A stretch of 64,000 nucleotides of DNA from Kocuria sp. (GTDB lineage Bacteria; Actinomycetota; Actinomycetes; Actinomycetales; Micrococcaceae). A model generated the notes under the pieces. That model saw nothing but the letters and a program-made list of their open reading frames with translations. It ran no database searches and was not told where the DNA came from. Below, piece after piece: positions 1 to 9,198 of the stretch. Each line of letters begins with the position of its first letter. Within the stretch, counting starts at the first letter, position 1. The position numbers and the translations under genes were made by a program. The stretch covers positions 347,317 to 411,316 of the forward strand of contig NZ_JAUNTS010000001.1 of NCBI RefSeq assembly GCF_030538595.1. Direction: 5' to 3'.

Positions 1-780
1 AGACTTCCGCTTGAGGTAGGAGGCGTAGGTGACCATGATGCCGAAGCCCACGGACAGGGAGAAGAAAATCTGGCCGTAGGCAGCCATCCACACAGCGCTA
101 TTGCCCAACGCCGACCAGTCCGGGGTGAACAGCGCATCCAGGCCGGCCGCTGCCCCGTCCAAGGTGAGGGCCATGATCACCATGACGGCAAACATGATGA
201 CCAGTAACGGCATGAAGATCACGTTGAAGCGGCCAATGCCGCGTTGAACGCCCAGCGCCATGACAATCAGCAGAACAATCCAGACCAGGGCAAGACCCAG
301 CAAGACCTGCGGGACAAAATCAAAGCCGAGTCCAACGTCCTCAGCCACCTGGAGGTACTGGCCCATGAAGAAGCCTTCGGGGTCATCCCCCCAGGCCTGC
401 GTCACGGAGAAGATGGTGTAGGAGCCGGCCCAGGCAATGATCACGGCATAGTACGCGGCGATCACAAAGCAGATGCACAGTTGCCACCATCCCAAGAACT
501 CAGCTTTGGGGTGCAGGCGGCGGTAGGACAGGGGCGCGGAGGCACGGTATCGGTGACCCACCGCGTAGTCCAGCATGAGCAGCGGCAAACCTGCGCTCAG
601 AAGAGCAATCAGGTACGGCACCATGAAGGCGCCGCCGCCGTTTTCATACGCAACGTAGGGGAACCGCCAGATGTTTCCCAAGCCGATGGCTGAACCCATG
701 GCGGCAAGGATGAAGACGGTGCGATTGGAGAAGACCTCGCGCTGCCGCGCAGCGGGGGGTGCAGTTTTGTTAGAGGACAC
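1..780 (-). CDS. Sodium-dependent symporter, SNF family (3' end cut off by window edge)
   Basis: Reading the minus strand from a GTG at 780 gives 260 codons with no stop before the edge. The protein opens with a short hydrophilic stretch and then a first membrane segment with the signature [14 protein letters not shown], the Na+/substrate-binding TM1 motif of the neurotransmitter:sodium symporter family. At least five hydrophobic segments follow. An AGGTGG ribosome-binding sequence lies about 7 bases before the GTG, which supports this start. Bacterial members usually import amino acids such as tryptophan, tyrosine or leucine, but the substrate cannot be read here. The C-terminal half lies outside the window. 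Confidence 0.9.
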   Translation of the reverse strand, partial: MSSNKTAPPAARQREVFSNRTVFILAAMGSAIGLGNIWRFPYVAYENGGGAFMVPYLIALLSAGLPLLMLDYAVGHRYRASAPLSYRRLHPKAEFLGWWQLCICFVIAAYYAVIIAWAGSYTIFSVTQAWGDDPEGFFMGQYLQVAEDVGLGFDFVPQVLLGLALVWIVLLIVMALGVQRGIGRFNVIFMPLLVIMFAVMVIMALTLDGAAAGLDALFTPDWSALGNSAVWMAAYGQIFFSLSVGFGIMVTYASYLKRKS

Positions 781-903
781 TGGTCCACCTCGTGGTGCTC
801 AGGTGCCGTGAGTCGCATGGGGCGCTCCGGCGCAGTTTGGAACCTGCCGTGATTCTGGTGAGGGTGGCCGAATCAGCGGCTTGAGCGTTAGGTTACCCCC
901 GAG

Positions 904-2004
904 TCACGCGCGGCGATGAACCATACCGCGGGCAAAGCTGTGCAGAGCGGCCTTTGCGGTAGATTCCGGAAGCGGTTCCAGAGCCGCTTCGGCTTGGGCC
1001 ACCCACTGTTCGGCAACCTCCCAGGACGCCTGGATGGCTGCATGTTCGGACAGCGCAGCAACAGCGGCCTCCAAAGCGCTGTCCGAGCTGAGATCGCCGT
1101 CCACCAGGGACAAAACCTCCCTGGCTGAGTCGTCCCCCTGATCGGCCATGCGACGCAGCATCAGCACCGGCAGGGTGGGAATGCCCTCCCGCAGATCCGT
1201 GCCGCGGGCCTTGCCGGAGGTGGCCGATGGTGAGGTAATGTCAATGACGTCATCTGCCAGTTGAAAAGCCACGCCAAGCTTTTCACCGTAGGTCTCCATG
1301 ATTCGCTCCGCCTCGGCGGAACCACCGGCCAGCACGGCGCCGAAAACACCGCAGGCCGCAATCAAGGAGCCCGTTTTACCGGCCAGCACCTGCAGGTAGT
1401 GCTCCAGGGCATCTGCCCATTCAGGCGGGCCCGAAGTCTCCTGTAACTGCCCGATCACCAACCGCTCGAAAGCCAATGCCTGGATCTGATAGGCCCGCCC
1501 GGAGATGGTGGCCACCAAGGAGGAAGCCCGGGCAAAGATCAGGTCACCGGTCAGGATCGCCACGTTGTTGCCCCACACCGTGTGGGCGGTGTCCACACCG
1601 CGGCGTACGGGCGCCGAATCCATGACGTCGTCGTGATACAGGGAAGCCAAGTGGGTCAGCTCCACCACGACGGCGGCGTTGATGACGTCGTCGTTGATGC
1701 CTCCACCAATTTCCCCGGCCAAAAGGGTCAGCAACGGACGAATGCGCTTCCCACCTGCATTGAGCAGGTGGGATGCGGTCACGTGAATCAGGGGATCCGA
1801 ACTTTCGACGTGCTGAGCCAGCCGGGACTCTATCTGGCCCAGAGCTGCCAGCACGCGGGCCGCGAACTCGGGGTCCTGGGTGAGTACCTCCATACCCGCG
1901 GGAAGATCTGACTCAAAGGCCTCCGGCACAGCGGCAGCACCGAACTCACCCGTGGGGGTGTGCGCGTGGCCGGGCCGCGGTGTTGAGGTGGAGGAGTCAG
2001 TCAC
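904..2004 (-). CDS. Polyprenyl diphosphate synthase (menaquinone side chain)
   Basis: The 366-residue protein is a trans-isoprenyl diphosphate synthase. It has the first Asp-rich motif (YHDDVMDSAPVRRG), GKRIRPLL upstream of it, and the second Asp-rich motif (QLADDVIDI). These bind Mg2+ and the allylic and isopentenyl diphosphates. It probably makes the C35-C45 chain that MenA attaches to dihydroxynaphthoate. The start is a GTG only 11 bases after the menJ stop, so it is the last gene of a menG-menJ-synthase operon. The first ~45 residues are a disordered Thr/Pro-rich extension. Chain length cannot be decided from motifs alone. Confidence 0.92.
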   Translation of the reverse strand: MTDSSTSTPRPGHAHTPTGEFGAAAVPEAFESDLPAGMEVLTQDPEFAARVLAALGQIESRLAQHVESSDPLIHVTASHLLNAGGKRIRPLLTLLAGEIGGGINDDVINAAVVVELTHLASLYHDDVMDSAPVRRGVDTAHTVWGNNVAILTGDLIFARASSLVATISGRAYQIQALAFERLVIGQLQETSGPPEWADALEHYLQVLAGKTGSLIAACGVFGAVLAGGSAEAERIMETYGEKLGVAFQLADDVIDITSPSATSGKARGTDLREGIPTLPVLMLRRMADQGDDSAREVLSLVDGDLSSDSALEAAVAALSEHAAIQASWEVAEQWVAQAEAALEPLPESTAKAALHSFARGMVHRRA

Positions 2005-2015
2005 GGGGTATCACT

Positions 2016-3293
2016 CTACTGGTTTCTGGTGGACGGGGTGAGGGCATCCAGAACGGCCACGGTGCGGTCCTGCCACGTGCGGGCCGGGTGATCCGTGAGC
2101 TCGGTCATGGTCTGCACCACAAACCGCATGAGCGGCGGGACGGACATGCCTGTGGCCAGCGCAGCCTTCATGATCCGCGGGTGCCCGATGGCCTCTGCCA
2201 GCAGACGCCCCTGCGTGAAATGCGCGCCCCATTCCCGGCGAAGCCGGTGGGGGTACCCCGCCAGAACTGCATCCCTCTGAGCGGGCCCGTTGGCACGTTG
2301 GGATTGCAGAATGTGCTCGGCTGCGTAGCGGGCAGACTCCATGGCATTGGAGATTCCCTCCCCGTTGAAGGCAGAAACCAACCCGGCCGAATCTCCCAGC
2401 AGCAACATTCCCGGGATCCAGTGTGGGGTGCGGTTGAAAGCCATGGGCAAGGCTGCGGAGAGCACCCTTCCCTGCCGGTGCTCCGGGTCGAACTGCCATT
2501 CGGGAGGCATGGATGCGGTCCAGTCCGTGAGGACCTGCCGGTAGTCGATCTTGCCGAACGCCGGAGAAGTGTCCAGGATGCCCAACCCCACGTTGGCGGT
2601 GCCGTCTCCGGCGCCGAACACCCACCCGTAGCCGGGCAGCAGTCCACCCTGGGGATCGGTGCCGTCCGTGAGTTCCAGCCACCCTTCCATCCAGTCCAGA
2701 TCGGCCCTCGGAGATCGGTAGTAGGCACGTACGGCCACCCCCATGGGGCGGTCCTCGCGCCGGTGCAACCCGGCGGAAACAGCGGTTCGGGAGGAGACGC
2801 CGTCGCAGGCCAGAATCACATCCGCGCGGTGGTCCTCCGTGTCCCCGGTGCGGCGTCCACGTTCATCCAGGACATTGGCGCGCAGACCGATCACGCGGTC
2901 ATCGTCCTGGCGCAGCACGTGCGTGACCGAGCGGCGTTCAATGATCTGGGCGCCCGCCCCGCGAGCGTGCTCCGCCAAGTGCTGGTCAAAGCCCGCGCGC
3001 GAACGCACCAACCCGTAATTCGGGAAGTCCGTCAGCTGCGGCCACGGCAACTCGATAGAGCGACCCCGAGCACGAATCCGCAAACCCTGATTGCGTTTAT
3101 ACCCCAACTCGGGACCGTGCGGCAGACCCATCAACTGCATTTCCCGCACCGCACGCGGTGTCAGACCATCCCCGCAAACCTTCTCCCGGGGGTAGGAGGT
3201 TTTTTCCAGGACAGTGACCTCAACACCCTGGGAGGCCAGCCAGTAGGCCGCGGTGGCGCCTGCCGGGCCACCGCCTGAAATCAGAACCTTCAC
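2016..3293 (-). CDS. menJ: Menaquinone isoprenoid reductase, geranylgeranyl reductase family
   Basis: The 425-residue FAD protein starts with a Rossmann motif ([16 protein letters not shown]) followed by a glutamate that binds the ribose. It carries the family's [12 protein letters not shown] segment and the second FAD motif [18 protein letters not shown]. Family members saturate isoprene double bonds, and MenJ of mycobacteria reduces the second unit of menaquinone. Its ATG overlaps the menG stop (ATGA at 3290-3293), so the two are translationally coupled. The operon context favours menaquinone over archaeal-type lipids as substrate. Confidence 0.88.
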   Translation of the reverse strand: MKVLISGGGPAGATAAYWLASQGVEVTVLEKTSYPREKVCGDGLTPRAVREMQLMGLPHGPELGYKRNQGLRIRARGRSIELPWPQLTDFPNYGLVRSRAGFDQHLAEHARGAGAQIIERRSVTHVLRQDDDRVIGLRANVLDERGRRTGDTEDHRADVILACDGVSSRTAVSAGLHRREDRPMGVAVRAYYRSPRADLDWMEGWLELTDGTDPQGGLLPGYGWVFGAGDGTANVGLGILDTSPAFGKIDYRQVLTDWTASMPPEWQFDPEHRQGRVLSAALPMAFNRTPHWIPGMLLLGDSAGLVSAFNGEGISNAMESARYAAEHILQSQRANGPAQRDAVLAGYPHRLRREWGAHFTQGRLLAEAIGHPRIMKAALATGMSVPPLMRFVVQTMTELTDHPARTWQDRTVAVLDALTPSTRNQ

Positions 3294-4021
3294 GCCAGTT
3301 TGATCTCCGGTGCACCGTAAGACGGAGCCTGGCCCTTGACGGCATGGTGGATTGCCACAATGCCCCCGGAGAGGTTGCGATAACGCACCTGCTCCCAGCC
3401 AGCGGCCGTGATGTCCTTGGCCAGACCGTCCTGATCCGGCCAGGCCGCTATGGATTCAGCCAGATATTCATAGGCCTCCGGATTGGAGGAAACCTTCTTG
3501 GCCACCCCCGGCAGTGCCTTGACCAGATATTCGCTGTAGACCTTGCGGAAAGCCTTGTTGGTGGGGGTGGAGAACTCCGCAATCACCAACCTCCCACCCG
3601 GCTTGGTCACCCGGTACATCTCATGCAGCGCCCGGTGATAACCCTCCACATTGCGCAACCCGTAGGAGATGGTCACGGCGTCAAAGGCATCATCGGCAAA
3701 CGGCAGCATGGTGGCATCCGCTTGGACGAACTCAATGTCCGGGCGGCGCGTACGCCCCACCTGCAGCATGCCCAGGGACAGGTCCGCAGCAACCACCTGC
3801 ACACCGGCATCCGCAAACGGCTCCGAGGATTTCCCCGTTCCCGCCGCCAAATCCAGGACAAACTCGCCGGGAACCGCACCCACGGCCTCCGTCACGGCTT
3901 TCCGCCAACCCCGGGTCTGCCCCAACGAAAGAATGTCATTGGTGATGTCATAACGCGGGGCCACCTGGTCAAACATTGCGGTGACAGCGTCCTTGCGCTT
4001 GTTCAGGTCTGCACGATTCAC
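3290..4021 (-). CDS. menG: Demethylmenaquinone methyltransferase
   Basis: This SAM-dependent methyltransferase of the UbiE/MenG family catalyses the last step of menaquinone synthesis. Visible motifs are [18 protein letters not shown] at the N-terminus, the SAM loop [12 protein letters not shown], and the post-I acidic region VVAADLS. The reading frame stays open up to 4210, but the extra residues are Gly/Pro-rich and overlap a repeat tract. I therefore place the start at the GTG at 4021 (243 aa), which gives the usual family length. It is first in the operon with menJ and the prenyl synthase. Confidence 0.93.
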   Translation of the reverse strand: MNRADLNKRKDAVTAMFDQVAPRYDITNDILSLGQTRGWRKAVTEAVGAVPGEFVLDLAAGTGKSSEPFADAGVQVVAADLSLGMLQVGRTRRPDIEFVQADATMLPFADDAFDAVTISYGLRNVEGYHRALHEMYRVTKPGGRLVIAEFSTPTNKAFRKVYSEYLVKALPGVAKKVSSNPEAYEYLAESIAAWPDQDGLAKDITAAGWEQVRYRNLSGGIVAIHHAVKGQAPSYGAPEIKLA

Positions 4022-4088
4022 CCTGACAGTTTCGCATCTCCCGGCACCGGCACTAAACCCACCGCCCTGCGGTGGCCAGTAGCCCCGT

Positions 4089-4162
4089 CCGGCAGGTAGT
4101 CGGTAGCCCCCGTCCGGCAAGTGTCCAGCAGGCCACCCCGGCAGGCAGTCGGTGACTGGTGC
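4089..4162. repeat. Three degenerate ~25-bp tandem units in the menG-menF gap
   Basis: Units beginning CCGGCA(A/G)G start at 4089, 4114 and 4138. They sit in the divergent space between menG and menF. The third unit reaches into the presumed menF promoter. Confidence 0.6.
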
Positions 4163-4196
4163 CCGGGAGGCACGCCCTGGATCTACACTGACCGGG

Positions 4197-5624
4197 ATGC
4201 CCGCCTCCACTCACGCTCTCTCCAGTTCCCTGACCGTGCCGTTACAGGATTTGGCCGCCCTGCCAAACTCCCCGGTCCCGGCCGACTTTGCGGCCGCCCC
4301 GGATCTGCGCCGCATCCTGGACGGGCAACGCACCAGCTGCTGGACCATCGGCGGGCTGGGTCTGGTGGGGTTTGGGCGCGCCGCACACGTGCTGGTCACC
4401 GGTGAGGACCGCTTCACCGCAGCTCGCGCGTGGTGGGACACTCTGACTTCCGGGCTGAAGATCACCGACCCCGTGCACCGTTCGGCCACGGGACCGGTGG
4501 CCTTTGGCGCCTTCACTTTTGCCCGGTCCTCCCCCACATCGTCCGGCTTGGTGCTCCCGGAACTGGTGGTGGGTCACGACGACGACGGCGCCTGGGTCAC
4601 CTTGGTCTCCACCGCCCCCACGCTCACCGTGGCTGATGTGGCCGCAGCCTGGTCCCGGTGGATACCCACCGTGCGGCCCATCGGTGAGCCGACTCGTGCG
4701 CACCTCACATCCTCGGATGCAGTCCCCTCAGCTTCAGATGTTGCACCGGTGGCGCAGGAGAACCCGGCCGCAGACCGTGCCTGGTGTGCGGCCGTGGCGG
4801 ATGGCGTGGGGCTGATTGCAGACGGCCAGTTGGACAAGCTGGTGCTGGCCCGCCGCGTGGAAGTCCGCGCGCAGACAGAGCATCTTGATCTCCCCGGTGC
4901 GCTGCGAGCTCTTGCCGCTGACTACAACACCTGCTGGACCTACTGCGTGTGCGTGGAAGAGCACCGGGACCCCACCGTCAACAGGCTGTTCGGGGCCACC
5001 CCCGAGCGCCTGGTGCGTGTTCTCAACGGGCGCCTGCACGCCCGGGTACTGGCCGGAACTCTGGACCGCCGGTCAGTTCCTGCTGGGATGGACGAGTCCC
5101 GGTGGGCTCGGGAAAACCTCTTGGAGGACGCCAAACAACGCGCCGAACACGATTTTGCGATCACCTCGTTACTGGATTCGGTGTCCGCCTACACGGATGA
5201 CGTGGTCTCCTCCCCTGGGCCCTTTGTGTTGGAGCTACCCAATGTTTGGCACTTGGCCTCCGATGTCACCGCTGAGCTGCGCCCCGGGCCGGATGGCAGT
5301 GTGCCTTCGGCCTTGGAACTTGTGGAAGCGGTGCACCCCACGGCGGCAGTCTGCGGGACACCCACCCAGCCTGCCGCCGAGGCCATCACTCGTTTGGAGG
5401 GTCTGGACCGTGGGCTCTACGCCGGCCCGGTCGGCTGGTTGGATGCACGCCACAACGGCGACTTTGGGATCGCCCTGCGCGGCGGTGTCCAAAGAGATGC
5501 CCGCACGGCACACGTCTACGCAGGCTGCGGCGTCGTCGAGGCTTCCGTGCCGGAGGATGAACTGGCCGAAACTCAGGCCAAGTTACGCCCGGTACTAGGC
5601 GCTTTGGGGGTCATACCCCGATGA
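4197..5624 (+). CDS. menF: Isochorismate synthase
   Basis: The protein converts chorismate to isochorismate, the committed step toward menaquinone. The C-terminal chorismate-binding fold is clear: [28 protein letters not shown]-like ([15 protein letters not shown]), [11 protein letters not shown] and GLYAGPVGW. The frame is open from a GTG-type codon at 4152, but I prefer the ATG at 4197. A TACACT hexamer lies a few bases upstream and no Shine-Dalgarno is seen, which fits a leaderless message. It is divergent from menG. A siderophore-type isochorismate synthase is the alternative, but all the other men genes nearby argue against it. Confidence 0.9.
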   Translation: MPASTHALSSSLTVPLQDLAALPNSPVPADFAAAPDLRRILDGQRTSCWTIGGLGLVGFGRAAHVLVTGEDRFTAARAWWDTLTSGLKITDPVHRSATGPVAFGAFTFARSSPTSSGLVLPELVVGHDDDGAWVTLVSTAPTLTVADVAAAWSRWIPTVRPIGEPTRAHLTSSDAVPSASDVAPVAQENPAADRAWCAAVADGVGLIADGQLDKLVLARRVEVRAQTEHLDLPGALRALAADYNTCWTYCVCVEEHRDPTVNRLFGATPERLVRVLNGRLHARVLAGTLDRRSVPAGMDESRWARENLLEDAKQRAEHDFAITSLLDSVSAYTDDVVSSPGPFVLELPNVWHLASDVTAELRPGPDGSVPSALELVEAVHPTAAVCGTPTQPAAEAITRLEGLDRGLYAGPVGWLDARHNGDFGIALRGGVQRDARTAHVYAGCGVVEASVPEDELAETQAKLRPVLGALGVIPR

Positions 5625-5703
5625 GAGCCCGCGGGCACCGGAGTGCGTAACCTCCAGGCCACAGCGGTACGGCTACCATGAAGCGGTCACCGCCCCGGTT
5701 CCC

Positions 5704-5733
5704 GGGCCTGTGCAGGCCCACGGATGACCGTGG
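5704..5733 (+). promoter_or_regulatory. Two overlapping perfect hairpins in the leader of the amino-acid ABC operon
   Basis: GGGCCT at 5704-5709 pairs with AGGCCC at 5714-5719 around a GTGC loop. CCACGG at 5718-5723 pairs with CCGTGG at 5728-5733 around ATGA. The hairpins share two bases, so they compete. They lie 90-120 bases before the first gene. I recognise no known riboswitch class. Confidence 0.4.
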
Positions 5734-5823
5734 CGGCGGCGCCGTCAGGTCAGCGCCACCGGGTGCTCACCAGCGCGAGTCCGTCCCCTTGCCCACACCA
5801 CATGACGCACCGAGGTAACACCC

Positions 5824-6603
5824 ATGAAAACCCGCAACCTCTCCACCCTCCTGGCTGCCGGCGGAGCCACCGCTCTGGTTCTCACCGGCTGCACCTCCAC
5901 AACGGGTGAGAACCAGTCCGCCTCCGGCGTCCCGCTGATTGAAGACGGCAAGCTGACCGTGTGCAGCAACACCCCGTACACCCCGTTCGAGTTCGAACGC
6001 GACGGCGAGGTGGTGGGCTTTGACATGGACCTGGCCGATGAAATCGCTGCCGACCTTGATCTGGAGAAGAACGTCATCCAGACCGGCTTTGAAGGCATCG
6101 AGTCCGGGGCGGATCTGTCCACCAACAAGTGCGACATCGCCATTTCCGGCATCACCATCACCGAGGCCCGCCAGTCCGTGATGGCCTTCTCCGAGCCGTA
6201 CTTCGACGACGAACTGGGCCTGCTGGTCACCGCAGGCTCCGACATTCAGAGCTTTGACGACATCGGCGATGCCCGCGTGGCCGTTCAGCAGGCCACCACG
6301 GGCCAAACGTACGCCGAGGACAACGGCCTGAACTTTGAGCAGCAGGAAGACACCGCGCTGATGCTGCAGTCCCTGGAGACCGGTGGCGTGGAGGCCGTGA
6401 TCGGCAACGTCTCCGTTCTGGGCAATCGCGCCGCGGAGAATCCGGATCTGGAACTGGTGGACCAGGAATCCAATGGCGAGCAGCTGGGCGTGGCCGTGAA
6501 TTCGGACAACACGGAGATGGTGGACTCCGTGAACTCAACCATTCAGCGCATCAACGACGACGGCACCATGGACACCATGCGTGAAGAGTGGATGGGTCTG
6601 TGA
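5824..6603 (+). CDS. Amino-acid ABC transporter substrate-binding lipoprotein (first copy)
   Basis: The 259-residue precursor has a signal peptide ending in the lipobox LVLTGC, so it is anchored outside the membrane by Cys23. The mature part is a family 3 (polar amino acid) binding protein, with KLTVCSNTPYTPFEF, VVGFDMDLADEIA and MAFSEPYFDDELGLLV. GAGGT precedes the ATG by about 7 bases. It is the first gene of a four-gene operon and is a clear paralogue of the next gene. The ligand is probably a polar or aromatic amino acid but cannot be assigned. Confidence 0.92.
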   Translation: MKTRNLSTLLAAGGATALVLTGCTSTTGENQSASGVPLIEDGKLTVCSNTPYTPFEFERDGEVVGFDMDLADEIAADLDLEKNVIQTGFEGIESGADLSTNKCDIAISGITITEARQSVMAFSEPYFDDELGLLVTAGSDIQSFDDIGDARVAVQQATTGQTYAEDNGLNFEQQEDTALMLQSLETGGVEAVIGNVSVLGNRAAENPDLELVDQESNGEQLGVAVNSDNTEMVDSVNSTIQRINDDGTMDTMREEWMGL

Positions 6604-7397
6604 AAACTTCCACCGCTCGTGTACTGGTGGGCCTCAGCACCGTGAGCCTGCTGGCCCTGACCGCATGCACGTCCACCACGGGGGCGGATACAGGCTCCAC
6701 CGATGGCACTTTGGAAACCATCTCCGATGGCCAGCTGACGGTGTGCTCGGAATCCAACTACCCGCCCTTCGAGATGGAAGAAGGCGGGGAAATGGTGGGC
6801 CTGGACATGGATCTGGCGGCGGAGATCGCCAAGGACAACAACCTTGAAGTCCACAACGTGACCCTGCCCTTTGAAACCATGGTTTCTGGGGCTGCCCTGG
6901 ACACCCGCCAGTGCGACATTGTCACCTCCGCGTTGACCATGACGGATGAGCGCCGTTCGGTCATGGATTTCTCCGAGCCGTACTTTGACAACCAACTGGG
7001 CTTGGTGGTCAAGGACGGTTCCCAGATCACCTCCGTACAGGACGCCGTGGACTCCAAGGCCCGCGTTGGAGTGATGCAGCAAACCACCGGGGACGTCAAG
7101 GCCAAGGAACTGGGGCTGAACGCCGTGCAGTTCGAGGACGTCCTCATGTTCCAGGACCTGCAGTCCGGTGGCGTGGATGCTGTGCTTGATGACTTGGTGC
7201 CCATTGCCCAGCATTCGGAGGACTACCCGGACTTTGTGGTGGTTGAAGAAGTTGAGGCGGATGACCAGTTCGGGGTAGCTGTCCGTAAGGGAGACACCGC
7301 CATGCTGGCGGCGGTCAACTCCACCTTGGAGCGCATCAAGGGTGACGGCACCTTGGAGGAAATCACCCAGAAATGGGTTCCGATCACCGAGCAGTGA
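6600..7397 (+). CDS. Amino-acid ABC transporter substrate-binding lipoprotein (second copy)
   Basis: This 265-residue precursor has the lipobox LLALTAC and the same architecture as its neighbour, including QLTVCSESNYPPFEM, MVGLDMDLAAEIA and MDFSEPYFDNQLGLVV. I place the start at the GTG at 6600, which overlaps the previous stop (GTGA). An in-frame GTG at 6588 would add four residues before the signal peptide. The 4-base overlap implies coupled translation with the first copy. The pair looks like a tandem duplication that has since diverged. Confidence 0.92.
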   Translation: MKTSTARVLVGLSTVSLLALTACTSTTGADTGSTDGTLETISDGQLTVCSESNYPPFEMEEGGEMVGLDMDLAAEIAKDNNLEVHNVTLPFETMVSGAALDTRQCDIVTSALTMTDERRSVMDFSEPYFDNQLGLVVKDGSQITSVQDAVDSKARVGVMQQTTGDVKAKELGLNAVQFEDVLMFQDLQSGGVDAVLDDLVPIAQHSEDYPDFVVVEEVEADDQFGVAVRKGDTAMLAAVNSTLERIKGDGTLEEITQKWVPITEQ

Positions 7398-7434
7398 TCG
7401 CGGTTCACACATCAAGAGAAGGAATGAGCCCCAC

Positions 7435-8232
7435 ATGGCTATGACCGCCCGCCAGAGGGCCAAGATCTCCCGGGGAGTCCAGTACGGGCTGCTGGTGGTG
7501 ATCGTGGTGGCCCTGATTCTGATTGCAGACTGGAACACTCTGATCTCCCGAGCCCTGAACCCATCGGTGATGGCTCAGCAGTTCCCGCAGATCATCACGG
7601 TGGCCTTGAAGAACACGCTAATCTACACGGCACTGGGCTTTGTGGCGGGTATGTCCGGGGGCATTCTGTTGGCGCTGATGCGGCTGTCCTCCGTGGCCCC
7701 GTACCGCTGGATTGCCACGCTCTACATTGAGCTCTTCCGTGGTGTCCCAGCGCTGTTGGTGTTCTTGGCCTTGGGGTTCGGCGTGCCGCTGGCTTTCCAG
7801 GTCCGATTCAACAATCTGGTCACCGTGATGCTGGCTCTGGGCCTGGTCTCAGCCGCCTACATTGCGGAGTCCTTGCGTGCTGGCCTGCAGGCAGTGCCCA
7901 AAGGCCAGTACGAGGCCGCTCGGTCCTTGGGCATGACCCATTCGCGGGCCATGATCACCATCATCATTCCGCAAGCGCTGCGCATTGTGCTGCCGCCGTT
8001 GACCAATGAGGTCATCCTGCTGGCCAAGGACTCCTCCCTGGTCTATCTGCTGGGCATGACGGTGGCGCAGTACGAACTCACCAAGTTCGGCCGTGAGGCC
8101 ATCTCCGGCACCGGCGCGGGTCTGACTCCCCTAGTCCTGGCCGGTGTGTGTTACCTGATCATCACCGTTCCCCTGGGCCTGCTGGCCCGGTACTTCGAGA
8201 CGCGCGCTGACGCCCGTTCGGCCCGTAAGTAG
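7435..8232 (+). CDS. Amino-acid ABC transporter permease
   Basis: The 265-residue HisM/GlnP-type permease has five or six membrane segments. It carries the EAA loop that contacts the ATPase (EAARSLGMTHSRAMITIIIPQALRIVLPPL) and the family signature RGVPALLVFLALGFG. An AAGGA precedes the ATG at 7435, while an upstream in-frame start would overlap the binding protein. It is the only permease in the operon, so it probably works as a homodimer that serves both binding proteins. Confidence 0.93.
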   Translation: MAMTARQRAKISRGVQYGLLVVIVVALILIADWNTLISRALNPSVMAQQFPQIITVALKNTLIYTALGFVAGMSGGILLALMRLSSVAPYRWIATLYIELFRGVPALLVFLALGFGVPLAFQVRFNNLVTVMLALGLVSAAYIAESLRAGLQAVPKGQYEAARSLGMTHSRAMITIIIPQALRIVLPPLTNEVILLAKDSSLVYLLGMTVAQYELTKFGREAISGTGAGLTPLVLAGVCYLIITVPLGLLARYFETRADARSARK

Positions 8233-8244
8233 GAGTTGTTCACA

Positions 8245-9039
8245 GTGAAGAAGTCAACTGCCACGGAAACGGCAGCCCACCCGGCGTCGGTCACCATTGA
8301 CGGCCTGCACAAGTCCTACGGGTCCCTGGATGTGCTCAAAGGCATCTCCCTGGACGTCCAGCCCGGTGAGGTGGTGTGCCTGATCGGGCCCTCCGGCTCG
8401 GGCAAGTCCACTCTGCTGCGCTGCGTCAACCTCTTGGAGTCCCCGCAGCGTGGCCGCATCCATATCGGGGATGTGGAGGTGACCGATCCCGACGTTGACA
8501 TCGACGCCGTTCGACGCCGCGTTGGCATGGTCTTTCAGCAGTTCAATCTGTTTCCCAACATGTCCGTGCTGAAGAATCTGACGGTGGCTCAGCGCAAGGT
8601 GCTGGGCCGTTCGGAGTCAGCCGCGCGGGAGACAGCGCTGCACAATCTGGAACGCGTGGGTCTGGCTGACAAGGCAGACAGCGCCCCCGCCCAGCTCTCC
8701 GGTGGCCAGCAGCAGCGCGTGGCCATTGCCCGGGCCCTGTCCATGGACCCGGAGCTGATGCTCTTTGACGAACCCACCTCCGCCCTGGACCCGGAAACCG
8801 TGGGTGATGTGCTGGCCATCATGCGGGACCTGGCCAAGGAGGGCATGACCATGCTGGTGGTCACTCACGAGATGGCTTTCGCCCGCGACGTTGCAGACCG
8901 CGTGGTGTTCATGGACGGCGGTGTGGTGGTGGAGGAAGGCCAAGCCCGTGACGTGATCGGTGCTCCCCAGCACCAGCGGACCCAGACTTTCCTGTCCCGG
9001 GTGCTCAACCCCACGCAGGTGCACGCTCCGGAGTCCTGA
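8245..9039 (+). CDS. Amino-acid ABC transporter ATP-binding protein
   Basis: The protein is a GlnQ-like ATPase with Walker [11 protein letters not shown]-loop [12 protein letters not shown], signature [15 protein letters not shown], Walker [13 protein letters not shown] and H-loop VVTHEM. AGGAG at 8231-8235 points to the GTG at 8245 rather than the TTG at 8236. It follows the permease stop directly and closes the operon ahead of a strong hairpin. Confidence 0.95.
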   Translation: MKKSTATETAAHPASVTIDGLHKSYGSLDVLKGISLDVQPGEVVCLIGPSGSGKSTLLRCVNLLESPQRGRIHIGDVEVTDPDVDIDAVRRRVGMVFQQFNLFPNMSVLKNLTVAQRKVLGRSESAARETALHNLERVGLADKADSAPAQLSGGQQQRVAIARALSMDPELMLFDEPTSALDPETVGDVLAIMRDLAKEGMTMLVVTHEMAFARDVADRVVFMDGGVVVEEGQARDVIGAPQHQRTQTFLSRVLNPTQVHAPES

Positions 9040-9064
9040 GATAGCACACGCTACACATAGCAGT

Positions 9065-9104
9065 AGGGCCCTATTGATACTTTTTAGGTAATCAATAGGG
9101 CCCT
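9065..9104 (+). terminator. Strong hairpin after the ABC operon
   Basis: A perfect 14-bp inverted repeat (AGGGCCCTATTGAT and its complement) has a 12-base loop. No U tract follows, as is common in actinobacteria. It also sits ~95 bases before the next start, so it could act as a leader element for the MFS gene. Confidence 0.75.
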
Positions 9105-9198
9105 GGTGGTTTCCAGGGTTTTCCCCCAATATGAGCCGCATCACATCCCTGTCACGATCTTGGTCAACCCTCCGGTTGATCGAAAGGATCCGACTCTG

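Noticed and set aside
1980..3278. A 432-codon open frame antisense to menJ
   Set aside because: It is a shadow of menJ, whose FAD motifs are clear.
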